Shown here one piece after another: positions 40,861 through 52,977 of a stretch of 64,000 nt of DNA. The DNA comes from Corallium rubrum (Eukaryota; Cnidaria; Anthozoa; Scleralcyonacea; Coralliidae). Every line of letters begins with the position of its first letter. Position 1 is the stretch's first letter. The notes beneath the pieces are model-generated. The model was not told the DNA's origin, searched no databases, and saw only the letters and a list, made by a program, of their open reading frames with translations. The stretch spans positions 85,557,982-85,621,981 of the forward strand of contig OZ035997.1 of assembly GCA_964035015.1 (NCBI GenBank). Reading direction: 5' to 3'. The translations under genes were made by a program, and so were the position numbers.

Positions 40861-42630
40861 GATAATCCCGAAGGAAATAATAGAGTTTCATCAGGTCACA
40901 ATGGCTCTGTACAACCAGCAACAACAAGTACAATATCGGAAACAACGAATGAAGCTTTACATCGACTATATCCAAGCATTAACCAACCACCAGTTGCGGG
41001 CAATGCGTCGAATGCAACGGTGACACAACTCGCAACAACAGATCGATCATTTGTGAACGCTTTGACAAGGTTCGACCCAAACACAAATTATCGTCCAAAG
41101 AAAGGGAAAAAACATCCTGCTCGTCAGAATAAGAGAAAGCACTCAGAAAGTACTCGATCGTCGAAGGCCACACTTAAGGACGTTGTTTTACTCCCAAGTC
41201 CGAAAATTAATGTTGTCCCTCGTGGCAAAAACAGGGAGGAGTTATATACGAAATGCTTCGCCGAGTCCGCTGTAGAAATTTCGGATGACATGAGCGAACA
41301 AACCATTAAGGAAAAGTTTGCTACGATCTTTCAAAGAAAGTTAAATAGTCTGCCAGAACCGAAATTCGACTTTGTCCGCGCAATTGGAAACAAGATAATA
41401 CCAGTTCCTGTTGGTCCCTTTACTGGAAAATTGCTGAAGTATATAGCTAAGCAAGGAGCAATTTACATTCGAGCGAAGAGTGATGTTGATAAAAATTGGA
41501 GGAGTTGGTTCAAGGAAGTGATTGAAGATAACCAGATTCAATTATCTTCTGATGAATCAGATGACAACGAGTTACCATGCCCATTTGGTACTGGTATCCA
41601 AAGCAACACTGCCAACAGCTGTGCCACAAGAGACACAAAGTCATCCTCCACTAATAGCCATGCCAATACTGCCAACGGTTTTCCCACAAGAGACACTGTG
41701 TCGTCCCCACCAGCTCCTATCATATCTTGCCCAACATGCTACATTTCTTCTCTGCTGACACTATACAAGAACATGCAGACCTATGTGCAGAGGAAGCAGA
41801 TGGTATACCAGCAACAAGGCGTCGATATGTCGACCTTTTAGGGGAAGATGATCAATGTCTTGAAGTGATCAATGAAAGCACCAGTGATGGTAATCAAACA
41901 GCTGAAGATTATGAAGATCTAACTAAATATGACATAGATGAATCAAATGACACAAACAATGCCAAAGAGAGACTTTCAGTTGTATTAACAGCTTTGAAAG
42001 TCAATGTGAGTATCAGAGAAAACCGTGTACATGTACGACGCAAGAAGCTTTGGAATGACTTTCTTGAAGCCAGAAAGTCTTTGAAGTGGTTTAGACCAGA
42101 TGGTGGATTGCGAGTTGTATTCATTGGTGAGCCAGCTGTAGACGGCGGGGGCCCAAGAAGAGAATTTTTTACTGGTATGTTAAATTGTTGTACATTGGAC
42201 ATATACATGTAATAGTATTTTACAGTTGGTTAACTATTATTAAAAACTTAATCATTTACAGATTGTGAAATGTCATTAGTAAGGTTAAAGATTTGCTTTA
42301 TGTTTGTCTTTAGAATGTTTGGACCAAATGAAACTTCACCTATTTTGTGAGGGGGAACCAGTGCACAGCACGTTTGCTTTGGCATCAGGAGACTTCAGAT
42401 ATGCTGGAGAACTGATGGCAAGTAGTATTATCCAAGGAGGACCAGCACCTAACTTTTTAGCCAAATGGGTTTACATGTATATAACAGGTGGATTGGACAA
42501 AGTTGAATTATGTGTGAGTCAGATAAAGGAGGAGAAACTTAAAGACATTGTTGAGAAGGTAACACGTTGCTTGAAATTGTTAATAATCTATTATCCTTTT
42601 TATTCTTTTCTAATTAATACAAAATCAATA

Positions 42631-42706
42631 TATGGATAGGCTTCCTTCAAATACAATACAATATACATGTACTGTATTGTTTTGAAGGGAGCCTATCCAT
42701 ATACTG
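42631..42706. repeat. Hairpin in ligase intron
   Basis: ATATGGATAGGCTTCCTTCAA against TTGAAGGGAGCCTATCCATAT-like complement; small foldback element. Confidence 0.7.
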
Positions 42707-45135
42707 TACATTGTACAGTAACCAAGACAGGTATTTAAAGATTCTTAAGTACTTTACTGTACATGTATATCAGTCTATTACTGATTGCCAACAGAGTAGC
42801 TATACAGTATTTATTTTCAAGTATTGTTTTCTGTAATGCACTTAATATTTATTGTTTGTGTTTTGAACAATTTTTCATCCATGATTATACTGTATGTTAT
42901 ATGTTTTTATACAATGTTACATGTATCTTTCAATTAAACTATCTAGTCAGTTTGAGGGTAGAAGATTGGGAGAGAACAAAAACTTGATGGAGGGGAGAGG
43001 AAAGATGTCTTTTGGCCCCTTCCTCATCTAAAAGTTCATAAAAGTTCATAACTCTTGTCTTTCATGAGAAAAGTAAAAACTTGACAAAGCAAAAACACTC
43101 ACAACTGATTACACATGTGTTTCACCAGCATGTGGGTTGCCAAGCTCGTATCCAGGGTCTTATCTCCACCCAACCCCCATGTTCACTGGAAAATAAGAGG
43201 GGAGATAAGAGTCTGGGTTCGAGGTTGGTCATGGTGGGTTGCAACCCTATTAACCTAGATCCTACACTCTCAGTCAGTCCAGTTGCCCACGATTAAAGAT
43301 GATGGGACACAAATGACAATTTTTCATTTATGTTTCTAATGTAGATACAAAACACAACAAGTGATGCAGAATTCCAGAATGTCCTCATGGAGGATGAAGT
43401 TTTGTCAGTTCTTGGTAGTGTTGGCTATAGAGGGATTCCATCTAAAGATACATTATCATCCAAAGAGAAGTTGATAAAGTATGTACAGTAACCTAAATAG
43501 ATATACTAACCATGGCATAAGCTTCCAAAAGTAAGCCCAGGGATTATACATGACATAGTTTGTTCAAATAATTTTTTGGCAAGCCTATATTTGTGTAGAT
43601 ATCTCTTTTTCAGGAGAGCTTGTCTATATAATTATACGTCCTAAGGATTTTGGGTGAAGGAAAATTCGAGTGAGAATATATACATTTTTTAAGACCAAAC
43701 CGGCACCAGTTGCGAAAAATGCAACTACACAGGCCTTCTGGCAGGAGTCCACTTTGGACAAGACTGGTGCGAGAGTAGCCATTGTATTATATTTATATTT
43801 TACAACCTTACATTCGCAACCTTTAGTGGTTTTAATAATGTTTCATTACAGTTTTGCCTCGTTATTAGCATTTTCTGTCCCTCCAAAATGGTCCCTCACC
43901 CCAGGCCATCACTCCTTCTTAAAGTGGCCTATTACATAATTGTAGAGGGAATTTTAAAAATTTTTAAATGTGGTGAACTAGAACGACCACAGAAAAGAGC
44001 ATGTGAATGTTGGGATAAGGCCTACTGTATTCTGACAGTCTGAAAAAAATGTTATTGTTTTAAAGGTACTTTGTTCGGATTTAGCAAAATTGATTTGATC
44101 AATATTATTTCATGTGATTTGTGGTCATGTACATGTTATTCTTTATCTCTAGATCAATTTGTATAAAGTCATGTATAGAGCCAAAAATTCCTATGATTAA
44201 AGAGCTTGAACAAGGAATGAATCTTTTTGGTGTGTTAAATGCAGTAAGACAACAACCAAGGCTGTTTGAAGGAGTATTTGTGGAGAGTGGTCAATTTGAC
44301 ATCACTTTGGATGACCTATTAGATTCTCTTGAAGTTTGTTATAGCCAATCACAATTTCTTAAAGAAGCAGAAGAAGATGTCTTTAAATACTTCTCTGACA
44401 CCATGCAAAGCATAGCACACTCAGGTACATGGATGCCACCACTAGTTTTTGTGACTACCGCTGACCTGTCAGCGGTAGCCATAATGTCGGCGTGATCTTG
44501 CTTGAGTGTCTTGGACATCACTTACGTCATACTCGTGCAGCCATCGCCAGGTATTCGACGCCATCGCTATATAGTCGAGAAGATCCCCAGGTATTCGGGA
44601 AGTACTCGAGTTGTTTTCGTGGCCTCGCGGAGAATAAACTAAAGTGAATCTCGTCTTTGCATTTTGGTTGCTCTCTCGATGACAGTTTTGATTTTTGAAA
44701 GTGTTAATTATTACTTTGCAAATCTTTTCTTCTTGGTACGGTTTCTGTCCGCATTGATCAGTTTATACAAGGTAAGAAATAGTTTCAAAACTGTGACGTT
44801 GTTTATCTTATATACTATGTACTATACATGTATACTATATACAAAATCTATAAGTACTTGATCGGAAACAAATTCAATATCTCAAAGCCAACCTCGTATT
44901 TCGGTACTTATAGCAGTACTAGAAATATTCAGCTTATAAAGTTTGCTAGAAGTTGGGCCTTCAACCTTCTTTTATCGAAGAAATTGATATATACCTAAAT
45001 TTAGTTTTGAATTGTGTGTTGTGCTCACTGGTCAGTGACACATGTTTATACTGCATGTACAGTATATACATTTATATATCATACACCAGTGCATACACTA
45101 AGAGTGAGAAGTGTGTTTTAAACAACTTCGAGCTA

Positions 45136-45278
45136 CAATCTTGGACAATAATGTTGTAACACCCCCTCCCCCCGATTCAATGTTGACCGAAATGAAACAA
45201 TGTTGGAATGGAGTTTCATATAACAACATTGAATCGGGGGGAGGGGTTGACTGTTACAACTATTATTGTCCAAGATTG
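45136..45278. mobile_element. 143-bp hairpin MITE, copy 1
   Basis: CAATCTTGGACAATAATGTT... to ...ATTATTGTCCAAGATTG, with an inner inverted pair around CCCCCTCCCCCCGATTCAAT. Identical by eye to 46,475-46,617. Confidence 0.85.
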
Positions 45279-45608
45279 TCTAAGACCCAGTTTTCCTAAT
45301 TTTGATAAAACAACTAGTTTTTTTATGTTACGGTAGTGATGCAGCATTAAAAGATTAGTTTGCATCAAATTTTCAATATCGAGTATTAAATACCCTCCAT
45401 AGTTTGGACATCCAAATTATAAATAACATAATCTCTTCCATGGGCAAAAGAATAACAAATATTAGGGAAAGGAAAGGCCAGAGATTGAAGTATTGAAATG
45501 TAGAGTAACACTAAGACGATTGGACATTAAACTATATCTTAAAATTATGTCGGTATTCATTGTGTTTTTATAATTTATATAATAAATAGTTATCTGAACC
45601 ATTCACCA

Positions 45609-45718
45609 ACGGTCTACCACGGTCTACCACGGTCTACCACTACAATATAACAAAATTAATATACATGTAAATCCCTTTGAAACCCATGGTAGACCGTGGT
45701 AGACCGTGGTAGACCGTT
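45609..45718. repeat. Inverted trimer of a 10-bp unit
   Basis: GGTCTACCAC three times (45,611-45,640) faces its complement three times (GGTAGACCGT-type units, 45,688-45,717) across a 47-bp loop. Confidence 0.85.
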
Positions 45719-46474
45719 GCATAAGGCGGTATATAGTTGCGCAGGGGAAATTAAACGAACTGCTTATGAATAAATGTGGCTTTACAAGCATTCTATAAAA
45801 GAGGCTTAAGCTTTACACTTATTTATTGAATGATTTCAACCTCTTCCAGATTTCGCTTCGTCTAAACCGCGTGCGGCAATACGATAATTTCTCAAATTTC
45901 AACGACAAGGTAGCGGCGGGTCTTCTTAGTTTTTGAAGCTTATTAATCTTAATATAAAAATAATTATATTCCCATTAACAATTCATTGATAGTATTAGCT
46001 GGGGAAAAAATTTTTAAACTTAAATAAAACGTTCTATTATGAAATGAAATACACCGTACGTGCTTAGTTTTCCCCAATCATCACAATGTCAGATATAGAT
46101 TCAGTAAAGCGGGCTCGGATATCAATCACCCAACGGCTGAAATATGAGCGTCATCTCTAAACAATAGTAATATTATTAATACATCTCTCTTTCAACAGTT
46201 ATCCTATCCAAGTTACCAACTCTCACACTTTCTCTCGCAATACTAGTGACGTAGATATTATTGAGTGACAAAGAAAGGGCTTCAGGCAGAGAAATATGGC
46301 GGAGAAGCGTGCGTAGTAGAGCGCAATCTATATATACATTTTTAAATGCAAATATCTTTCTACTAATTGCACGAAACAGTCTCAAACTTCACCATTGTTT
46401 ATTGACTTTAATTTACAAATAGAAATCATATTTTAGCTGTATTTTATACAATATTAAGAAAAATCAGTCAAGGA

Positions 46475-46617
46475 CAATCTTGGACAATAATGTTGTAACA
46501 CCCCCTCCCCCCGATTCAATGTTGACCGAAATGAAACAATGTTGGAATGGAGTTTCATATAACAACATTGAATCGGGGGGAGGGGTTGACTGTTACAACT
46601 ATTATTGTCCAAGATTG
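46475..46617. mobile_element. 143-bp hairpin MITE, copy 2
   Basis: Second copy in the same orientation 1.3 kb away, same length, no difference seen by eye. Confidence 0.85.
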
Positions 46618-46769
46618 TAGGTGTTTTGATATTAGATCAAACACAACTTTGTTTCATAATCAAACATATCAGGAAATGAATTGTTTGATCACATATCAAA
46701 CCTTCTTCTCGCTTATGATTTTCCTATCTGTTTGGTTTACGAATTATTAATGAGTTTGAGAAGTAATAT

Positions 46770-47026
46770 TTGAACAACGAGAGCGAGTGTTTCACCGGGA
46801 TATCCAAACACGAGAAAACAATGTATGAAAACACGAGGCCGAAGGCCGAGTGTTTTTGTTAATTGTTTTTGTTAATTGTTTTCGAGTGTTTGGATATCCC
46901 GGTGGGACACGAGCTCGAGTTGTTTAAATAGCTTCTCAAATGAACACAAGTATAGTTTGCATAGGTAATTAGGATATTTGAGGAAGATCACTAGTGATCT
47001 TCCTCAAATATCCTAATTACGTATGC
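46770..47026. repeat. Two adjacent foldbacks in ligase intron
   Basis: First: GTGTTTCACCGGGATATCCA (46,788 on) against TTTGGATATCCCGGTGGGAC (46,889 on). Second: a near-perfect palindrome 46,959-47,026 centred on ATCACTAGTGAT. Confidence 0.75.
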
Positions 47027-47207
47027 CGATCAAATGTATTGTAGTGTTCTGAGACACCGTGTTTGACTTAGTTATCCAAATGCAATCCCGTGACTAGATG
47101 GGTCTTTATTATTGGATAATTAGCTCATGAATTATTAATGAGTTTGAGAAGTATATATCACAGTGCCCTGTATTTACACTATATACATTGTATATAAGAA
47201 ATTTGTG

Positions 47208-47515
47208 CTATGTGGTGTTGGTGGCATAGTGGTTAGTGCACGTGCCTTTCACCTCTGTGAGCTGGCTTCAATACCTGCACGGTGCAGTTATCTGATTAAA
47301 ATAATTCACCTTGGCCACATGCGAGAAGAGTGCTTCCAGTTTGACTCTACCAAACATGCACCACAGGTTTCCTCCGGGTACTCAGGTTTCCTCCTGTAGT
47401 AACACTGGACCAATGAGGGTGAGCCCTTACTGGTCCTCTAGAGAGAACAGTTTAGATATAACTGATAGAGTTATCCAGTATAAATAAGGTTAGTTTAATT
47501 TAGTTTAAACAAAAT
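47208..47515 (+). mobile_element. tRNA-derived SINE
   Basis: Pol III A box TGGCATAGTGG (47,222-47,232) and a degenerate B box GCTTCAATACC (about 47,274-47,284) at tRNA-like spacing. A body with repeated GGTTTCCTCCGGGTACTCAG / GGTTTCCTCCTG motifs follows, then a GTTTAATTTAGTTTA tail. No coding. Confidence 0.65.
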
Positions 47516-47984
47516 ATGTTGGCTGTTACATAAACATTACAAAACCTTGACTTGGTGCTTTGTTTACTTGTTTTAGGTGTTGTTCAATATCTTCTATAAT
47601 GAAATTTAAAAAAAAAAGTTTGTGGGCACAAGAGCTGCTACAGTGATCTGACCACAGAATAGTAGATACACCAGAAGTCTGACTCTTGTGAAAGTACTGA
47701 AACAGTCTATAATCTACGTGCCACGTATATTTTGATAAATTGTTGTAAAGCTATTGTGAACTGTTGGGAAACTTAACGCCTTGAATATGTTGAAAGCCTT
47801 GAAATGAAGAAATATATCTGTTGAAACTACAATACTGAGTATTGTTGTACTGTGTTATTTAAAATACTACCAGAATCACAAAATATCAGTGACGTGCATT
47901 ACGCTTGAATGCCACTGACAGCATATTTATGGCAGGTAAAATGTTGTTTTGGAACACAATGTTGATTATCTGGAGTGATTAATT

Positions 47985-48310
47985 CTTTTCAAGGCGATAA
48001 TGTATATAGATTATTTTTGTGGAAACACCATGAAAATTATTTATTTGCTAACAGTTTTGGCCTGAGTCAACAGGCTGAAAGCTTAGCAAATAAATATTTT
48101 ACGGTGTTTCCACAAAAATAATCTACATGTATATGATCTGGGGTGAGTTGTACAAAGCCAAGATAGCTTATCTAGTTGATAAGTTCTAGCTAAAGAACAG
48201 CACTAATCATGCTTTGAACAACCTAATGTAAAATTTTATCCACTGAATAGTTCTGTATCTGATAGTGCTGTTCAGTGGATAAAAGTTAAATTGGGTTGTT
48301 CAAAGCACCA
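47985..48310. repeat. Two hairpin elements before the last ligase exon
   Basis: AGATTATTTTTGTGGAAACACC (48,009 on) against GGTGTTTCCACAAAAATAATCT (48,102 on), and GCTTTGAACAACC / GGTTGTTCAAAGC with an inner ATCCACTGAA pair at about 48,212-48,306. Confidence 0.75.
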
Positions 48311-49193
48311 CTAGAGTGGTTCTCTAGCTAGGATTTATCCACCATTTTTTTGTGTATGTCTGTGCTTTTCACACATTTTCATGCATTTCAAGTCTATATC
48401 TCGTTCTGTACTTAACAGCGGTAGTCACATGTACGCATTGCGTACCTATTTTTAACACATGTAGTTTAAATGACCCAAACCTAAAGTGAATCAAATCAGA
48501 TGACAGATTTAAATTCATATCAGATCTTTGCACCATCATGTATAAATTAATATCTTCTACAGGTATGTTAGACATTGCTATTCAGATCTACAGTATGTGA
48601 TCCTTTACAATGCCAACTATTTTTTTCTATCTTGTAGAAACCCTGAGGTAACCTTGAAAGATTTCTTGAAGTTTGTAACTGGTACAAACCAAATGCCTCC
48701 ATTAGGCCTTCCCAAGAAAATATCAGTATGTTTCCAGCATGGATGTCATCCTGGTTGCAAATGCAGACCCAAGGCTTCAACATGTTCACTGACCTTAACC
48801 TTACCAATCCATGCTGGTAATGCTGTTAACATGCAAGAGTTACTCAAATCTGCCCTGACTGAGTGTTATGGATTTGGAAATGTCTGAACCAGTCTGGAAT
48901 ATATGGCAGTCAAATGAACTAAGACTTTAGAGTTACGTGTTGGTTACTTAAAAAGGTTACAGACACCTATAAAATCACTAAAATGTTATGGCTTTTTAAA
49001 GTCATCATTATGGTGCAGTTGAGTTTAGGATTTGGAAACTTTTGTAAATTTTCATTTAAATGTGCTTTTTCATATTGTTATACACTGTACAAGTACCTGG
49101 TTTTTGCTCTACGATAACATAAAAATAAACTGGGATTTCTATAAGGGGAGCCCTTTATAGCACCCTCTTGTATGTGCCTGTTGACTACAGTAC

Positions 49194-52100
49194 TTATACA
49201 CCATTCTTGCTTGTGTTACTGTTCAAATCACTGTTCTCCCCTAATAAAATGTTCCTCACATTGCTGTTAACTTGTTCATACAAGGTAATTCCATGGTTGC
49301 CATCATTGGCTAAAGGATTAACTAAGTTCACTAGAAAATTATATGCATTATCTGAAAGCTCGACTGTTGACCTTGGTACCTGAACGTCATTGCGTCTTTG
49401 GAGGTCAGGAAAGCGCCCATCATCATCAATTCCATAAAGCAGGAAGTTGGTGGTGTTTGGGTCTAACAGTTCCCTTACTGTAGTGTAGTCAGAGTTTGCA
49501 AACTGATAAAATCCTTCAGTCCACTTTTGTAAAGGGGTTCGGTTTCCCTCACTAGACAATGGATGGTTGTTCCATTGGCTCACAAAATGATCTAATGCCT
49601 TGTTTATGCGGGGAAGATAGACATACTGCAAAGCATAAGCATCAATCTCATCATCTGGATCAAGTACTTGTTGAGATTCAAGGTAATGAAAGAGATTCTT
49701 ATAATAGGTTAGAACAAAGGTGAACACATCACGCCACAAACGTTCTATTCTTTGATTATGCACTGACTGGCCTGTAATCACGGTGGTTTGCCAATGGACC
49801 ATATCGGTGTAGCATTTCTCTTGCAACAGCAACATTCTCTGTTCCGTGATCTGTTCGGATTCTTCTTGGATAATGAGTAGCTGTCTGAAAAAGGTGCAAC
49901 ACTGTGGATGACAGATTGTTTGAAGATGCTTTAAGGAAAACAACTGTCCTGGAGAACCCATCAATTCCTCCATGAATTACAAATCGCCACCTTATCAATT
50001 TATGGTTTCCATCCAAGTGCCTACAATGTATGTCATTAATTTCATAAGTTAAGTCATTAAATACAAGTTTGTGAATAGTTGAAAACGTAGATTTGAAACC
50101 CAAAAATGTACACATGTGCATACATACAAAACACATTCTGAGCATAACAAACTATTAAATTAAAGATAAAGAATTCTAATGGTAACAGCATATTCCAAGA
50201 TGGCTCCCAGTTATCATTCAATGTGTAACTTAATCTGAAATATTCCAGTGACCCGCATTTTTATTACAAATTTCCTTCATATAAAATTTGTAGATAGAGT
50301 AACATTTCAGTCTTCAACAAATATTTAACAGTTATACCATGAGCTCGAGTTGTATATGAGCTCATAGCCAACGAGGCGCTTCGCCGAGTTGGCTGGCTAT
50401 TAGTTCGTATACAACGAGAGCGAATGGTATAACTGTTTTATTATATAGCCAAGCACTGTACTAGAGGCAAAATTACAGCGAAATGTTTGAAACAACAAAC
50501 TTCCGGCATAGGCAACTAATACTTCCGCCATGCGTAATGATACATTCACATAGAGTTTCTCGCTGAGCTGTTCGGTAAACAGCTTCGAAATGTTGTATAA
50601 ATGTTGCTCGAGAGGCAAAAAATGTGTTAAACAGATCAACAAAAAAGATTAAAAGGTACCTTTATGAAGTCAAAAGGTGGGTCAGTTGCTTATATTAGCA
50701 TTTCTGTCGTGAAAAAGGTTTTGATTTCATGCAAAAATGAAACTGAAACACCTTCGGCAGTGAAACTAAATTACTTAGTTGGTTGTTTTTGAAAAAGAAC
50801 ATGCTTTTTACTGCTCCAAATGCTTATCTAAATCAAAAGTCTCTTTACTGGTGATCTCCTACGAAACGTGTATTGTAAGCTTGATTTTAACCGCGAGTTT
50901 CTTTGTTTAGCAACAAATTAATATCAACCCGTTAATTTAGTCGGGTTTTTGAAGTAAAATTAAAAGACGTAATTTTTAGGTGAATTTTACAATTTGACAT
51001 GCTAAATTGTGTATTTGTTAATGTATTATTACACAATTTTTTTTTATATACATTGGTTTGGGGGTGTTGATGTTTCTCTGTATAAAAATCCGTCAATTTC
51101 AACTCTTTTCAGCAGTTTAAAAAAACATGCCGCCATCTTGTTTTCCTCTACTAGTAGGATATGAGCTGATAGCCTGGTAGTAGGGAACCAATCAGATTAT
51201 GCAAAAGCTCATATCCGATAGCATGCTATATAATAATAAGTGTTTCTTGGAGTGCTTGGAGATATCCCTCCATCACAGAATATACTCCTGACTTTAACAA
51301 CTTATGCATTTATACGAACAACTTATGCATTTACACTCCTATTAAGTTATCTTTTCATACTGCTTTCCCAAGCCATATTTTGAGATTATGCATGCATTAT
51401 ATATATACTTCTTCAACTGTCTATTCTACTTTTTGCTTCTGAAATATGTTTTTTTCCTGATGATTTTTCCTGGTTGTGTACTGAGTAACCCCTCTCTTTT
51501 CAAGTAAGTTCTGCACTGCATTATTAAAATAGAAATAAAAGAAACCTATAAGGGCTACTTTTGGCTCTTACAGATAACATTAATGTCACCAAGTGAAGTT
51601 CAGTGGCAATTTTAAAATTCCCATCTGATTCGCACACTTGGTGAAACTATATGGCTATCAGCTGTAACAAATTGTAGTATACTAGAATGCATTGTGCACT
51701 ACATTGTACTATACTACAGCTTTTTTCTGTTGGTAGCCGTAGTGCGCAATGCATTGTAGTACTACACTTTGTTATGGCTGGTAGCCGTAGTGCAAATTAT
51801 TTGTGTATTTTTTTCTTCTATTCTACTGATTCTGGAGGTTTCCGATGACATTACCAAATATTTGCGACCAAATGGCTAAAATAATTACTTACGATTTCTA
51901 GCTTTTACGCGAGATAAACTGCACTCGAAACAGCCTCAAGCTAGTTTAGTATTGTGTTCAGTATTGCGTATTTCTAGAGAAGTCAAGGCCACCACCAGCT
52001 GATGACTGAGCAAAAAGCAACTTATTGCGGTTCCTAGCTGAGACCAAGTGTGTGAATTGGTGAAATTTTGAGGTTTAGTTGACCAAATAATGAATAAGCC

Positions 52101-52881
52101 TTTGTTCATATTAGCCACCCAGCTTAGGGATATGTGCCAGAGCCCAATGCCCCAAATAGTGAACTCACCATAAGGAATTAGGTGTAGGAACATTATACAC
52201 CCTTCTATAAACAACAGTATGTCGTCTGAGTGCTCGACTAACTGGATCAACACGGCCAATTGATTCCCGAACTCTTCTTCTTTGGACAATCAGTCCTCTG
52301 GCTCTGATACCTCCAACCACCATTCTCTCACCGGAGTTAGGGGAAACTTGCAAAATTGACCGAACTATTTCATCTAGTTGATCGTCTAAAACTTGAGAAA
52401 AATTTCCAAGGCTACCCAATACCATTTCATAGTCAGCTCTTCTGCGTCTGATTGTTCTTTCAGAAACACAGAGCATGTTAGCAATAGCTGACCAGGAAAA
52501 CCCTAAACCTCGTAATCCTTCTAATTGTTCCTTGGGAATCAACAGTTTTGGGCGTCCTCTTTGGACTTCGTCACCACCATCTACATTCGGACACATGTAA
52601 TGTAGCTCGTCGGTTTCGTCGAATCTATGAAAGCGTTCCTCAAAACGATTAACCAGATTCTGGAATTCCACTGCCACTTGAATAGCATTGTCAACGATGT
52701 CCGGTAACCACATGTTTTCTTGTAAAACAAGTAGTAGTGTTCCGATGAATTGTTGGGAACGACGGCAAAGTGTTTCAGCAATTGCAATGTCGGAAACAAA
52801 CAAGTTTCGCTGGGTCTCTCTGAACAGATCCTGGCCGGCTTGTAAAACGTACAAGAAACGTTGGAGCGAGTCATCGTCCAT
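49194..52881 (-). pseudogene. DDE integrase-like transposase, two exons, one frameshift
   Basis: Exon 1 (52,881 to 52,169): ATG MDDDSLQRFL, helical N-terminus, then a recombinase-type HTH (LIPKEQLEGLRGLGF, SWSAIANMLCVSERTIRRRR) and a basic region, ending VPTPNSL. Donor TG|GTGAGT at 52,168. Intron 52,168-50,021. Exon 2 from 50,020 resumes exactly (W completed, then [13 protein letters not shown]). Catalytic core: D in GGIDGFSR, D in RTDHGTEN, E in [14 protein letters not shown] frameshift lies between HRYG and [10 protein letters not shown] (about 49,770-49,800). The gene ends at 49,194, about 300 bp from the ligase gene's stop, tail to tail. It would cut and join the element's ends. Possibly of the IS3EU group; label uncertain. 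Confidence 0.75.
50328..50440. repeat. Hairpin in integrase intron
   Basis: AACAGTTATACCATGAGCTC... against ...GAGCGAATGGTATAACTGTT, with an inner GCCAACGAGGCGCTTCGCCGAG stem shortened here to its ends (GCCAAC/GTTGGC). Confidence 0.7.
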
Positions 52882-52977
52882 GACAGTCCGAAATAGAGCT
52901 GTTTAATTTAGTATGTGTTTGGCGGCCATCTTGGCTCAGTACCTCACAAATGGCATGGGTACGAGGTTGTAGTTGCA

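Larger units (their letters stand above)
40409..48887 (+). pseudogene. UBZ zinc-finger plus HECT E3 ubiquitin ligase-like gene
   Basis: ATG 40,409 opens 58 codons up to a palindromic insertion (40,591-40,860); the frame resumes in phase at GATAATCC (40,861) and runs through a Lys/Ser/Thr-rich region. At about 41,725 a frameshift falls inside a CPTC...FSADTIQEHADLCA segment, a UBZ-type ubiquitin-binding finger. HECT exons follow: to 42,174 (RENRVHVRRKKLWNDF, VFIGEPAVDGGGPRREFF), 42,314-42,558 (SGDFRYAGELMASSIIQGGP), 43,345-43,478, 44,153-44,424, and 48,638-48,887 with the catalytic Cys in ASTCSLTLTLP and a C-terminus YGFGNV. HECT enzymes form a ubiquitin thioester at that Cys. The exon at 44,424 ends in phase 1 while the last exon needs phase 2, so an exon is missing or unseen in the 4.2-kb intron. 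Similar to G2E3-like ligases that are multi-copy in some invertebrates. Confidence 0.7.

Noticed and set aside
44425..44660. Possible solo LTR (AATAAACTAAAG and GC-rich stretch)
   Set aside because: No TG...CA termini with a target duplication could be found; left as unexplained intron sequence.
47208..47300. Functional tRNA gene
   Set aside because: A and B boxes are present but the B box is degenerate and no cloverleaf closes; better read as a SINE head.
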